Part shown: positions 1-8,313 of the stretch, piece by piece | Position numbering within the stretch: position 1 is the stretch's first letter | Layout: each line of letters begins with the position of its first letter | NCBI GenBank assembly: GCA_030536615.1 | Contig: JAUNPQ010000008.1 | Span: 1-50,274, forward strand | From: Bacteroidales bacterium | Lineage (GTDB): Bacteria > Bacteroidota > Bacteroidia > Bacteroidales > Muribaculaceae | DNA length: 50,274 nucleotides | Direction: 5' to 3' | Program-made: the position numbers and the translations under genes | The notes under the pieces: model-generated | Database searches by the model: none | What the model was told of the DNA's origin: nothing | What the model saw: the letters and a program-made list of their open reading frames with translations, nothing else

Positions 1-54
1 CAGCGCGCCACGTTCGGGACGTGGAGGTCGGAAGTTCGAGTCTTCTCACCCCGA
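1..54 (+). tRNA. tRNA-Pro (anticodon CGG), 5' end outside window
   Basis: The 3' two thirds of a tRNA are visible. The anticodon stem CCACG/CGTGG (8-12 with 20-24) closes a 7-base loop TTCGGGA, giving anticodon CGG (Pro, codon CCG). The T arm GGAAG-TTCGAGT-CTTCT follows (30-46, one G-T pair), then the acceptor strand CACCCCG and discriminator A at 54. The inferred missing 5' strand, CGGGGTG, is typical of tRNA-Pro. CCA is not encoded and would be added after transcription. The D arm and 5' acceptor strand lie before the window. Confidence 0.9.
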
Positions 55-67
55 CAAAACAAATAAG

Positions 68-101
68 AGAGCTGTAGGTTAATTACTTACAGCTCTTTTT
101 T
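68..101 (+). terminator. Rho-independent terminator after tRNA-Pro
   Basis: A perfect 9-bp stem AGAGCTGTA/TACAGCTCT (68-76 with 88-96) is followed by a T run to 101, 13 bp after the tRNA. The stem also lies 20 bp past the stop of the acyl-CoA synthetase gene on the minus strand, and the minus-strand copy is followed by a moderately T-rich stretch, so it may stop transcription from both sides. Confidence 0.8.
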
Positions 102-120
102 CATTCTGGGGCAGCACGGC

Positions 121-1776
121 TCAGCGTGATCCTTTGTCACGTATCTCAACCCGGCGTATCTTGCCGCTGATGGTCTTGGGAAGTTCGTCAACGAACTCAA
201 TCACACGCGGATACTTATAGGGTGCGGTGGTGCGCTTCACATGAGTCTGAAGTTCCTTGACAAGCGCATCGCGGTCAGCGTCACGATAATCGCCTGAGAG
301 GACAATAGTGGCCTTGACAAGTTGTCCGCGTATTGGATCGGGAACACCTGTTATTGCACATTCCACAACTGCCGGATGCGTCATCAGCGCATTCTCAACC
401 TCAGCCGGGCCAATGCGGTAACCGGATGATTTTATAACATCATCCACGCGTCCCACAAACCAGAAATAGCCGTCCTCGTCACGGTAGGCCACATCGCACG
501 TATGATAAACGCCTCCGTTATGGGCCTGCACTGTCAGTTCAGGGTTGTATAGATACTCGCGGAACAGACCCAGTGGGCGATGCCTACCGGTATAGACAAC
601 AATCTCGCCATGTTCGCCAACTGCACAGGGGGTTCCGTCAGGACGCACAATGTCAATAGGATAGTCGGGTGACGGTATGCCCATGGATTCCGGTTTGGCA
701 TCCATCCACGGAAAGGTAGCTATAGCCAAAGTGCTTTCGGTCTGGCCGTAGCCTTCACGTATCTGGAGTCCGGTAAGTTCGCGCCAACGGTCAAAAACAC
801 TTGGATTCATGGCCTCGCCGGCAGTGGTGCACCAGCGCAAGGCTGAAAGATCAAAAGCTGAAAGATCCTCCAGAATCAGAAAACGGTAGACGGTCGGTGG
901 CGCGCAGAAATGAGTAATATGATGTTTCTGGAACATATCCAGCACCTCCGCCGGATTGAATTTCTCAAAATCATAGACAAAAACATTGGCACCGGCAAAC
1001 CATTGACCGTAAAGTTTTCCCCAAACGGCTTTCCCCCACCCTGTGTCTGCCAGAGTGAAATGAAGCGAATTTCCGTCAAGATTATGCCAGTATTTTCCGG
1101 TGGTTATATGCCCTAAGGGATAAAGAAAGTCATGGGCCACCATCTTGGGTTCGCCGGTGGTACCTGATGTGAAATATAACAATGAAATGTCATCATTATC
1201 ATTCACATGCGCAGGTCTCCGGAACTCCGGAGCGTTTTCCATTCCAAGATTGAAATCAAGCCATCCCTCAGGCACGGCCGGCCCGGTGGATATGCGGTGG
1301 CTGACAGTGGGACATTCTGCAATCGCAGCATCGACATGGCCGGTGATCACCTCATCGCCGGCAACAACGATTGCCTTTATTTTTGCCGCATTACACCTGT
1401 ATATTATATCCTTTGGCGTCAGCAAGTGCGTTGCCGGAATAGCCACAGCGCCAAGTTTATGGAGCGCGATGATTGAGAACCAGAACTGATAGCGGCGCTT
1501 AAGTATCAGCATCACCTTGTCTCCGGCACCAATGCCGAGGGACTGAAAAAAAGAGGCTGTGCTATCAGATGCTTCCTTTATCTCACGAAATGTGAATTGT
1601 TTTTCCTCACCGCGATCATTTGTCCACAAAAGCGCCGGTTTGTCAGGTTCAGCTTCCGCCCATTCATCCACAACATCATAGGCGAAATTGAAATTTTCCG
1701 GCACCTTTACCTTATAATTCTTCAGGAAATCATCAAGCGAGTCAAACTCGCTTTTTTCAAGAAACTTCTCTACCAT
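121..1776 (-). CDS. AMP-dependent acyl-CoA synthetase
   Basis: This 551-residue protein is predicted to activate a carboxylic acid with ATP to an acyl-adenylate and pass it to CoA in the cytoplasm. It is of the acetyl/medium-chain acyl-CoA synthetase type. Visible motifs are the ATP loop YFTSGTTGEPK (201-211), GYGQTE (342-347), the hinge region GRVDD (442-446) and the C-terminal catalytic lysine in KTISGKIRR (Lys539). The frame stays open upstream to 2037, but the extra residues look like translated non-coding DNA. The chosen start MVEKFLEK is where family-like sequence begins. It stands alone, with about 400 bp upstream before dtd and a shared terminator downstream. The substrate cannot be read from the sequence; Bacteroidetes members are often annotated as acetate or short/medium-chain acyl-CoA ligases. 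Confidence 0.88.
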   Translation of the reverse strand: MVEKFLEKSEFDSLDDFLKNYKVKVPENFNFAYDVVDEWAEAEPDKPALLWTNDRGEEKQFTFREIKEASDSTASFFQSLGIGAGDKVMLILKRRYQFWFSIIALHKLGAVAIPATHLLTPKDIIYRCNAAKIKAIVVAGDEVITGHVDAAIAECPTVSHRISTGPAVPEGWLDFNLGMENAPEFRRPAHVNDNDDISLLYFTSGTTGEPKMVAHDFLYPLGHITTGKYWHNLDGNSLHFTLADTGWGKAVWGKLYGQWFAGANVFVYDFEKFNPAEVLDMFQKHHITHFCAPPTVYRFLILEDLSAFDLSALRWCTTAGEAMNPSVFDRWRELTGLQIREGYGQTESTLAIATFPWMDAKPESMGIPSPDYPIDIVRPDGTPCAVGEHGEIVVYTGRHRPLGLFREYLYNPELTVQAHNGGVYHTCDVAYRDEDGYFWFVGRVDDVIKSSGYRIGPAEVENALMTHPAVVECAITGVPDPIRGQLVKATIVLSGDYRDADRDALVKELQTHVKRTTAPYKYPRVIEFVDELPKTISGKIRRVEIRDKGSR

Positions 1777-2173
1777 TTTGTAATTGTTGAAACCTTGGAA
1801 ACCTTTATTGCGGCAGAAAGCAAACCTTCTCTCAGGCATTTTGCAACCCTTTCGCATCAGCGAGAGCGCCGCAGTCAATATGTAATTGTGGCTGCAAATA
1901 ACTGAATTTTGGGTTGAAAAACCAAGAAAAAATATGCAAAATTTAATAACGACCCTCGCCGAAGTCTCCAAACGACGTGTTTTTTCACGGCTATCTGATG
2001 TTAGACAATCACAGTCAAACCACACTGTATAAATCACTTAAAACATAACTAAGCCGAGGCGCCAAATCAATCAAGCTTATACTCCACCGAAATGGACATA
2101 TCTCCCCCCCGATTTTACAATAATGTTTTCAGGAAGATGTCTCCGTAAATATTTCAGAGATATCCGGATTACA
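1777..2173. other. Intergenic region upstream of acyl-CoA synthetase
   Basis: About 400 bp between the stop of dtd and the start of the acyl-CoA synthetase, both on the minus strand. It must hold the synthetase promoter. No exact CAAAnnTA (reverse TAnnTTTG) box was found; the nearest match is TAAATTTTG (minus strand, around 1936-1945), with one base too many in the spacer. A run of eight C lies at 2104-2111. No RNA gene or convincing small ORF was seen. Confidence 0.5.
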
Positions 2174-2623
2174 TCATAATTGGTCAGTATCAACAATGAT
2201 GGTCACCGGACCGTCGTTGACAAGTGACACTTTCATGTCCGCACCAAACACCCCGCGTTGCACCGAGCGCTCCAATACCTCCGAAAGTCCCTGACAATAG
2301 CGTTCATAAAGAGGTTCTGCCACCTCCGGATGCGCTGCCATCACATAGCTGGGGCGATTCCCTTTCCTCGTGTTTGCCAACAATGTGAACTGGCTGATGG
2401 CAAGAACATCACCGCCAACATCTTTCACGCTACGGTTCATGATGCCGTTATCATCATTGAAAATGCGCATCGACGCAGTTTTGGCCACCAGACGGTCAAC
2501 TTCCTTTTCGGTATCACCCTCGGCTATGCCAACCAGAACCATCATTCCATGACCTATGCTACCGGTCAAACATCCGTCAACACTCACCGATGCCTCAGTA
2601 ACACGTTGTATAACTATCTTCAT
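2174..2623 (-). CDS. dtd: D-aminoacyl-tRNA deacylase
   Basis: This cytoplasmic proofreading enzyme hydrolyses D-amino acids (D-Tyr and others) and glycine wrongly attached to tRNA. The 149-residue length is normal for the family. Both active-site motifs are intact: SQFT at 77-80 followed by LLANTRKGNRPS, and NDGPVT at 136-141, which holds the Gly-Pro pair that rejects L-aminoacyl groups. The gene starts 12 bp after uvrC on the same strand and is probably cotranscribed with it. No clear terminator follows the TGA stop. Confidence 0.96.
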   Translation of the reverse strand: MKIVIQRVTEASVSVDGCLTGSIGHGMMVLVGIAEGDTEKEVDRLVAKTASMRIFNDDNGIMNRSVKDVGGDVLAISQFTLLANTRKGNRPSYVMAAHPEVAEPLYERYCQGLSEVLERSVQRGVFGADMKVSLVNDGPVTIIVDTDQL

Positions 2624-2635
2624 AATAACAATTTA

Positions 2636-4450
2636 TCATATATCGCCAAGTCCCTCTTTTACAAGGCGTGCCTTTGCCGGACCGACAAGGACAGCAATTT
2701 CCTGCATGGGTGCGGTTCGTATCCTCTTCACACTTTTGAAATGGCGCAGAAGTGTGGCCGCTGTAGCCGGACCAATCCCTTTTATTGAGTCCAATTCGCT
2801 GCGTACCTGATCTTTACTGCGTAGATCACGATGAAATGTTATACCGAATCTGTGTGCTTCATCGCGCAGGTGCTGCACAATACGCAGGCTCTCGCTGGAT
2901 TTGTTGATGTACAAAGGCAACGTATCGCCCGGAAAATATATCTCCTCCAGCCGTTTGGCTATGCCCACCACTGCAATTGTTCCTCGCAGTCCAAGTTCAT
3001 CAAGAGCTTCCACGGCTGAGCTGAGCTGTCCTTTACCGCCGTCAACAACAATGAGTTGCGGCAGATCATCGGGTGACTCGGCAAGCATACGCGAGTAACG
3101 CCGTGTCAGAACCTCCTTCATGGTGGCGAAGTCATCAGCTCCCACAACTGTCTTTATCTTGAAATGGCGGTAGTCTTTTTTTGCCGGCTTGCCGTCGCGG
3201 AACACCACGCATGAGGCTACAGGATTGGTACCCTGAATGTTGGAGTTGTCAAAACACTCAATATGACGTGGCTGCGTTGTGAGACGGAAGTCCTCTTTCA
3301 TGCGGTCCATGAGCTTGTCCACACGGGCATCCGGATCATGTCGTTCAAGGTGTTTCAGGTCATCTATCCGTGCCTGCCGGGCATTGCGCTCAGACACCTC
3401 AAGAAGCTTGGCTTTGTCTCCGCGGCGTGGAATGGTGAATGACACATCAGGCATCTCCACCGCAGGCATCTCCGCAACAACAACCTCGTCATAGACAACG
3501 TCAAGAGTGGACCGGATTTCTTCCATGGCATATGACAGCAGATCCGCGCGCGACTCATCCAGTCTCCGTTTGTAACGCAACGTTACAGCACGCACCACGG
3601 CCCCGCGCCGCACATGCATATAATTGATATAGACATCCGCTCCCGGCTCATCATGGATTCCGAAAACATCAAGTTCGTCAATAGTCTGTGAAACGATGGC
3701 AGACCGCGCCCTATAATTTGCTACCATATCATACTTGTCCTTTAGCTCCTGAGCCTCCTCAAAACGCAATTGGGATGCGTAGCGCTGCATCTCGTCCTTG
3801 AGGTAATTCATGAGTTCTGCCGTCTCTCCGCGCAGAATCTGGCGCACACGCTCTATATTGGCGCGATACTGCTCGGGGGTTATCATCCCTTTGCAACATC
3901 CCTTGCAGCGTTTTATATGGTAGTTCAGACAGAGACGCCCCTTGTCTTTGGCCAGAAAATCAGGTGTGATATTAAGACGGCATCCCCGCAACGGATAAAG
4001 GTCGGAAATAAGCCGCAGCAATGTATGTCCAATCGTGGCGTTTGTATACGGCCCATAATACTTTGAACCGTCCTTTATGTGCTGACGCGTCATGAAAACG
4101 CGCGGATACAACTCGTTTGTGACAACTATCCAGGGGTATGATTTATCATCCTTGAGAAGCACATTGTAATGTGGCTTATACTCCTTGATCATGGAGTTTT
4201 CAAGATTCAGCGCGTCCTGCTCAGTCGGCACAACTATATAACTCATATCTGCAATAGCCGCCACAAGCAGGTTTGTGCGCAGACAATCGTGAGTACGGTT
4301 GAAATATGACGATACGCGTCTTTTCAGATTCTTGGCCTTTCCCACATAAATCACCTTTCCGGTCTTGTCATAATAGGTGTATACTCCCGGTGTGTCCGGA
4401 AGTATAGCTATTTTTTCTTTCAGCCGGGGCGATTTCTCGTGTTTTGCCAT
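2636..4450 (-). CDS. uvrC: Excinuclease ABC subunit C
   Basis: UvrC makes the 3' and 5' incisions around bulky DNA lesions after UvrAB has loaded. The 604-residue protein has the expected order: an N-terminal GIY-YIG nuclease domain (about 20-100, with TPGVYTYYD and VIYVGKAKNLKRR), a cysteine-containing central part (CLNYHIKRCKGCCKG, about 170-190), a UVR/UvrB-binding stretch (about 200-235), an RNase H-like C-terminal nuclease (from about 390, HIECFDNSN and VVDGGKGQL) and a terminal helix-hairpin-helix pair (KGIGPATAATLL). It is followed by dtd after 12 bp and separated from apt by about 310 bp, so it may have its own promoter. Confidence 0.97.
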   Translation of the reverse strand: MAKHEKSPRLKEKIAILPDTPGVYTYYDKTGKVIYVGKAKNLKRRVSSYFNRTHDCLRTNLLVAAIADMSYIVVPTEQDALNLENSMIKEYKPHYNVLLKDDKSYPWIVVTNELYPRVFMTRQHIKDGSKYYGPYTNATIGHTLLRLISDLYPLRGCRLNITPDFLAKDKGRLCLNYHIKRCKGCCKGMITPEQYRANIERVRQILRGETAELMNYLKDEMQRYASQLRFEEAQELKDKYDMVANYRARSAIVSQTIDELDVFGIHDEPGADVYINYMHVRRGAVVRAVTLRYKRRLDESRADLLSYAMEEIRSTLDVVYDEVVVAEMPAVEMPDVSFTIPRRGDKAKLLEVSERNARQARIDDLKHLERHDPDARVDKLMDRMKEDFRLTTQPRHIECFDNSNIQGTNPVASCVVFRDGKPAKKDYRHFKIKTVVGADDFATMKEVLTRRYSRMLAESPDDLPQLIVVDGGKGQLSSAVEALDELGLRGTIAVVGIAKRLEEIYFPGDTLPLYINKSSESLRIVQHLRDEAHRFGITFHRDLRSKDQVRSELDSIKGIGPATAATLLRHFKSVKRIRTAPMQEIAVLVGPAKARLVKEGLGDI

Positions 4451-4511
4451 AGTTGTTTATTTAGATCATCCGCGTTTATTCAGAACGGCCACTTTAAGGA
4501 AATGTTTATAC

Positions 4512-4543
4512 CAGATATTGTGCTTATGACAGATATTGTACTT
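4512..4543. repeat. Two 14-bp direct repeats upstream of uvrC
   Basis: CAGATATTGTGCTT (4512-4525) and CAGATATTGTACTT (4530-4543) differ at one base and repeat with an 18-bp period, about 60 bp upstream of the uvrC start. Their place suggests an operator or part of the promoter, but no factor can be named. Confidence 0.5.
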
Positions 4544-4719
4544 TGTCAAATATTAGAAACTGTTTAATGTAATGACGTACGGGCATCCTCATTTATTATC
4601 ATTCTCAATTGCAAGAGGCAGTTTAATCATAAACGTGGAAGAGCCTCTAACATTCCCTATCATATCTTTCCCATATTTCAATATCATTACCTACGGCGGT
4701 CATGATTGCACAAAATGCT

Positions 4720-4738
4720 CCGACGCAAAAAGCGCCGG
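4720..4738 (-). terminator. Possible terminator after apt
   Basis: On the minus strand CCGGCGC, a loop of five T, then GCGTCGG form a 7-bp stem with one G-U pair. A short T-rich stretch (AGCATTTTG) follows, about 25 bp after the apt stop. The U tract is interrupted, so this is a weak candidate; if real it separates mnmG-apt from uvrC-dtd. Confidence 0.35.
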
Positions 4739-4763
4739 AACAAAATTATGCCATCCGCAAAAA

Positions 4764-5282
4764 TCAATAGACTATCAGCGAAGAGACCTCTGCATCAGCC
4801 GGCAGAGTTGCGCGACCGTTAAGTGCGGAAAGTTCAATGATAAAGTTTATATAGATTTTCTTGGGATTCATGCTCTTCACAAGATTGTATGCCGCAGCCA
4901 TCGTTCCTCCGGTTGCAAGCACATCATCATGCAACACCACAACATCATCAGGAGTGATAGCATCGCAATGCATTTCTATGACATCCGTGCCATATTCTTT
5001 CTGGTACTCGGCGCGCACAGTGTCGGCGGGAAGTTTGCCGGGCTTGCGTGCAGGGACAAAACCTGCACCAAGTTCAAAGGCAAGAATAGAGCCGCCTATG
5101 AATCCACGGCTCTCAATGCCCACAACCTTGGTGACACCTTTGTCACGGTAGAGCTGTGACAGGTCCCAGCCAATGATGTGCAGGGCACGCGGATCCTTGA
5201 AGACAGTTGTAAGGTCCTTGAACACGATTCCCTTTGTCGGGAAATCATAGACATCACGGATTTTTGACTTGATATATTCCAT
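4764..5282 (-). CDS. apt: Adenine phosphoribosyltransferase
   Basis: Apt salvages adenine: adenine plus PRPP gives AMP and pyrophosphate in the cytoplasm. The 172-residue length is typical. The PRPP-binding signature is present as VVLHDDVLATGGTM; the usual pattern has two acidic residues followed by ATGGT, all present here. Upstream, GIVFKDLTT and GIESRGFIGG (the flexible-loop and base-pocket region) match the family. It lies 72 bp downstream of mnmG, and the parS-like palindrome falls in that gap. TGA stop. Confidence 0.96.
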   Translation of the reverse strand: MEYIKSKIRDVYDFPTKGIVFKDLTTVFKDPRALHIIGWDLSQLYRDKGVTKVVGIESRGFIGGSILAFELGAGFVPARKPGKLPADTVRAEYQKEYGTDVIEMHCDAITPDDVVVLHDDVLATGGTMAAAYNLVKSMNPKKIYINFIIELSALNGRATLPADAEVSSLIVY

Positions 5283-5330
5283 TTTATATAAGAGTTAAAA
5301 TGTTGATTCTTCGATTATTGAAATGCATAT

Positions 5331-5346
5331 TGTTTCACGTGGAACA
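5331..5346. other. parS: parS-type centromere site
   Basis: The 16-bp sequence TGTTTCACGTGGAACA reads TGTTCCACGTGAAACA on the other strand, which fits the ParB binding consensus TGTTNCACGTGAAACA at every position. It lies in the short gap between the mnmG stop and the apt start, outside coding sequence. parS sites usually cluster near the chromosome origin, and mnmG (gidA) is often origin-proximal. parA and parB are not in the window, so function is inferred from the motif. Confidence 0.85.
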
Positions 5347-5354
5347 TTTTGTTG

Positions 5355-7232
5355 TCATCTGCCGAGCAGCAGCATCAGAATATTGATATCAGCCGGAGAA
5401 ACTCCGGGAATACGGACAGCCTGTCCGATTGTAGTTGGCCGTTGCCGATCCAGCTTCTGCCTGGCCTCGGTGCTGAGCGCTTTTATGGAGAGATAGTCAA
5501 TACCATTACCCAACCGGATATTTTCAAGGCGTTTCATTTTCCCGGCGGTCTGTCGCTCGCGTTCTATATATCCACGATATTTGACATCAATCTCGGCCGC
5601 TTCAAGCACCTCATCACGGATATTTTCAGGCACACCCTCAATCCACTCAGCAAGCGCCGGAATAAATGATGGGAGGTCGGCAATCTCAATCTGTGGACGG
5701 GCAAGGATGTCCGCAGCCCGCATAGACTGCTTGAGCGCAGTTGATCCTTTTGAAACAAGCAATGAATCTATCTGTGCCGCTGTAACGGTTGTAGAAGACA
5801 GAAAATCTATGAGCGTCTCCACGAGCCTGTATTTTTCATTGCAGAGACTCATTCGCTCATCGTCAGCAAGTCCTATACGGTGGGCACGGCCCGTGAGACG
5901 CGCGTCGGCATTGTCCTGGCGCAGGAGCGTACGGAACTCGGCACGCGACGTGAACATACGGTATGGTTCATCAACACCTTTGGTTATAAGATCGTCAATC
6001 AGCACGCCGATATAGGCTTCATCGCGAGCCAGAGTGAATTCGTCACGATCTTGTATTTTCAAGGCGGCGTTCGCACCTGCTACAAGCCCCTGGGCAGCGG
6101 CTTCCTCATAACCGGTAGTTCCGTTTATCTGGCCGGCAAAATATAGTCCGGGGACAAGGCGTGTTTCGAGTGTGGCCCGCAGTTGACGCGGATCGAAGTA
6201 GTCATACTCTATGGCATATCCGGGTCTATAGATCTGCACTTCGCTCAGAGCGGGTATGGTCTGAAGGGCACGGATCTGTATGTCAATAGGCAGCGAGCTG
6301 CTGAAGCCGTTGAGATAATATTCCTGAGTGTTCTCCCCTTCCGGTTCAAGAAAGAGCTGATGCTCATTCTTGTCAGCAAATGTCACAATCTTGGTTTCTA
6401 TTGACGGGCAATAGCGTGGACCGATAGACTGAATCTGACCATTATACAGTGGTGAGTCAGGGAGACCCTCGCGCAACACGTCGTGTGTCTGCGCATTGGT
6501 ATAGAGTATGTAACAGGGACGCTGCGCAAGAGTTGAGTGAGACGAGGGCAAATAGCTGAACCGATTGCCGGCGGCATCCCCACTCTGCTCAACTGTTAGA
6601 TCCCATTTCACAGAGCGCCCGTCAATGCGCACCGGCGTACCTGTTTTCATGCGACCGGCTTCAAAGCCAAGTTCCACAAGTTGTTCGGTAAGCCCATATG
6701 AGGATGGCTCGCTGACACGACCTCCGGGAATCTTTGTGCGACCTATATGCATCAGGCCGTTCAGGAACGTACCATTGGTAAGAACAACAGCACGGGCCTT
6801 GAAGTGGAAGCCGTTACCGGTAAAAACTCCACAGGGCTTTCCGTCAGCAATATCCAGGGAAGCAACCGTATCCTGCCACATATGCAGATTGGGAGTATTC
6901 TCAAGAATATGACGCCAGTTGGCCGAGAAAGCCATGCGGTCACACTGTGAACGCGGACTCCACATAGCAGGGCCCTTTGACCGGTTAAGCATACGGAATT
7001 GTATGGACGATGCGTCCGTGACACGTCCCATCATGCCGCCCAACGCATCTATTTCTCTGACAATCTGTCCTTTTGCTATTCCACCGACAGCCGGATTGCA
7101 GCTCATCTGCGCAATCTTGTTCATGTCCATTGTCACCAATAGGGTTGCAGCACCCAGACGCGCGGCAGCATGAGCCGCCTCGCAACCGGCATGTCCGGCA
7201 CCAACAACAATGACATCATATTCCGTTCTCAT
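5355..7232 (-). CDS. mnmG: tRNA uridine-5-carboxymethylaminomethyl modification enzyme MnmG
   Basis: With MnmE, this FAD enzyme makes the (carboxymethyl)aminomethyl group on U34 of certain tRNAs, which supports accurate decoding of purine-ending codons. The 625-residue protein has the N-terminal dinucleotide fold GAGHAG (11-16), the conserved [12 protein letters not shown] and GTFLNG segments, the PRYCPSIE(D)K-type motif (here [11 protein letters not shown]) and a C-terminal helical domain that contacts MnmE/tRNA ([15 protein letters not shown]). It lies between ybeY (122 bp upstream) and apt on the same strand. The parS-type site follows just after its TGA stop. Confidence 0.97.
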   Translation of the reverse strand: MRTEYDVIVVGAGHAGCEAAHAAARLGAATLLVTMDMNKIAQMSCNPAVGGIAKGQIVREIDALGGMMGRVTDASSIQFRMLNRSKGPAMWSPRSQCDRMAFSANWRHILENTPNLHMWQDTVASLDIADGKPCGVFTGNGFHFKARAVVLTNGTFLNGLMHIGRTKIPGGRVSEPSSYGLTEQLVELGFEAGRMKTGTPVRIDGRSVKWDLTVEQSGDAAGNRFSYLPSSHSTLAQRPCYILYTNAQTHDVLREGLPDSPLYNGQIQSIGPRYCPSIETKIVTFADKNEHQLFLEPEGENTQEYYLNGFSSSLPIDIQIRALQTIPALSEVQIYRPGYAIEYDYFDPRQLRATLETRLVPGLYFAGQINGTTGYEEAAAQGLVAGANAALKIQDRDEFTLARDEAYIGVLIDDLITKGVDEPYRMFTSRAEFRTLLRQDNADARLTGRAHRIGLADDERMSLCNEKYRLVETLIDFLSSTTVTAAQIDSLLVSKGSTALKQSMRAADILARPQIEIADLPSFIPALAEWIEGVPENIRDEVLEAAEIDVKYRGYIERERQTAGKMKRLENIRLGNGIDYLSIKALSTEARQKLDRQRPTTIGQAVRIPGVSPADINILMLLLGR

Positions 7233-7259
7233 TCGGCAGAAATCAGTTTAGAAAATTAC

Positions 7260-7267
7260 CAAAAATA
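7260..7267 (-). promoter_or_regulatory. Possible -7 box for mnmG
   Basis: CAAAAATA on the plus strand reads TATTTTTG on the minus strand, matching TAnnTTTG, 28 bp before the mnmG start. No TTTG partner lies about 20 bp further upstream, so it is only half a promoter. Confidence 0.35.
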
Positions 7268-7353
7268 AATTTCAATATATGCACCGATAGTGGGTCTTAA
7301 TCAGATATTCAGTTAATAATCAATGACTTTATCCTTTTAAAATAGCTGTATTT

Positions 7354-7833
7354 TTATATCAGATTGTCTTTTATGTTCACCTCCACTTGTGTCTGCTTCT
7401 TTTTCATAATCGCCGAAAGAATGTCAAGAGCATCGTTTTCATGGCGCTCCATTATCTCACGCTCACCGGGGCCTTTGTCATTAATTCCGCACAAGTGGAG
7501 AACACCATGAATAATGACACGATAGAGTTCAGTCTGAGGGTTTAGACCTAACGTCATGGCATTTGATGAAACAGTATCAAGAGAAATGACCATATCGCCA
7601 CGCAGAAAATTGCCACGGCAATAGTCAAAGGTGATGATATCTGTAAAATAATCGTGCTGAAGGAAGTTGCGGTTCACTTCAAGAATATACGGATCGTTGC
7701 AGAAGATATACGATAGACTGCCCACCTCGCGGTGGTGACTGCTTGCAACCTTCCCTATCCACTCTTCCATTAGAGCGAAATCCAAGGGGGGCATTTCAAC
7801 GCCCTCGGCTTGCCAAATTATGCGCTCTGACAT
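7354..7833 (-). CDS. ybeY: Endoribonuclease YbeY, rRNA maturation factor
   Basis: YbeY is a metal-dependent ribonuclease involved in 16S rRNA 3'-end maturation and ribosome quality control. The 159-residue protein carries the family motif as IIHGVLHLCGINDKG: two metal-binding histidines are present, and the third (HxxxHxxxxxH in most bacteria) is replaced by Asp, as I recall for Bacteroidetes members. The central ITFDY and GDMVISLDTV segments also fit. It is the first gene of the minus-strand run leading into mnmG; a -7 box lies 65 bp upstream. Confidence 0.93.
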   Translation of the reverse strand: MSERIIWQAEGVEMPPLDFALMEEWIGKVASSHHREVGSLSYIFCNDPYILEVNRNFLQHDYFTDIITFDYCRGNFLRGDMVISLDTVSSNAMTLGLNPQTELYRVIIHGVLHLCGINDKGPGEREIMERHENDALDILSAIMKKKQTQVEVNIKDNLI

Positions 7834-7897
7834 TCTTTAAAGCAAAATCTATGGCGACGCGGATTATCAAAGAAACGCCGGTCGCCCAATTAAGGCA

Positions 7898-7905
7898 CAA
7901 ATTTA
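7898..7905 (-). promoter_or_regulatory. -7 box of ybeY promoter
   Basis: CAAATTTA reads TAAATTTG on the minus strand, an exact TAnnTTTG match 65 bp upstream of ybeY. The expected TTTG at about 20 bp spacing is not present, so the -33 side is weak. Confidence 0.45.
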
Positions 7906-8143
7906 GTAATAAATTATCAATAAAAAAAGTCTGGCATCGGATTTATGAAATTATTGCAAAGCGATGACTTTTGAATACATTTTTTAACACCACATCTCTA
8001 TTTTATACAATTTTACCGCATAACCTAATAAGATATTATAGTCTGTGAAACAGAAAATTATCCATAAAAAAGCATGGTTTTGACGCGTTGAGAAAGCCAT
8101 TGAAAGCAGCAAGCCGCATAGTTGCCCGAAAAAAAGTGGACTT

Positions 8144-8170
8144 GTCAGACATGTCCGACAAGTCTGACAC
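8144..8170. repeat. Left array of 9-bp GTCnGACAn repeats
   Basis: Three head-to-tail units, GTCAGACAT, GTCCGACAA and GTCTGACAC, lie 144 bp upstream of the four-helix-bundle start. The same repeat in the same orientation lies at the end of that gene (8886-8912). The outer units also form an inverted repeat GTCAGAC/GTCTGAC. Confidence 0.75.
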
Positions 8171-8230
8171 CCTTAAATAAAAATATTTTGCAAACAGGGC
8201 AAAATAAAATAACCATTCAGCAAAAATAAG

Positions 8231-8238
8231 TAACTTTG
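8231..8238 (+). promoter_or_regulatory. -7 box before four-helix-bundle gene
   Basis: TAACTTTG matches TAnnTTTG exactly and lies 75 bp before the ATG at 8314. No TTTG is present about 20 bp upstream; the next one, ending at 8190, is too far away. Confidence 0.5.
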
Positions 8239-8313
8239 CGAATGTGCACCGAGCAACGTGACTTTGGTGCGAGTCTGCTCCCACATATTATTTATTATTG
8301 TAACCGATCCCAC

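Larger units (their letters stand above)
4451..4763. other. Intergenic region between apt and uvrC
   Basis: This 313-bp stretch separates two co-directional minus-strand genes. It contains a possible terminator just after apt (4720-4738), two near-identical 14-bp direct repeats (4512-4543) close to the uvrC start, and a 6-bp inverted repeat AGAGGC/GCCTCT (4614-4619 with 4643-4648). A CAAAATTA at 4741-4748 matches the -7 box on the minus strand but lacks a partner 20 bp away. Open frames here are extensions of shadows of apt. No RNA gene was recognised. Confidence 0.5.
7834..8313. other. Divergent intergenic region, ybeY / four-helix-bundle gene
   Basis: This AT-rich stretch of about 480 bp separates ybeY (minus) from the four-helix-bundle gene (plus). 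It contains a minus-strand -7 box (7898-7905), the left array of 9-bp repeats (8144-8170) and a plus-strand -7 box (8231-8238). GCACC and GGTGC (about 8246 and 8269) form a weak hairpin in the leader. No other gene is supported. Confidence 0.6.

Noticed and set aside
1777-2037. N-terminal extension of the acyl-CoA synthetase frame to 2037
   Set aside because: The extra 87 residues show no family likeness and lie where a promoter is expected; MVEKFLEK at 1776 matches the family start.
4572-5159. 195-residue plus-strand frame opposite apt
   Set aside because: It is antisense to a clear apt gene with no family likeness.
8036-8284. 82-residue minus-strand frame in the ybeY/four-helix-bundle gap
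   Set aside because: It runs antisense through the repeat array and promoter and has no support.
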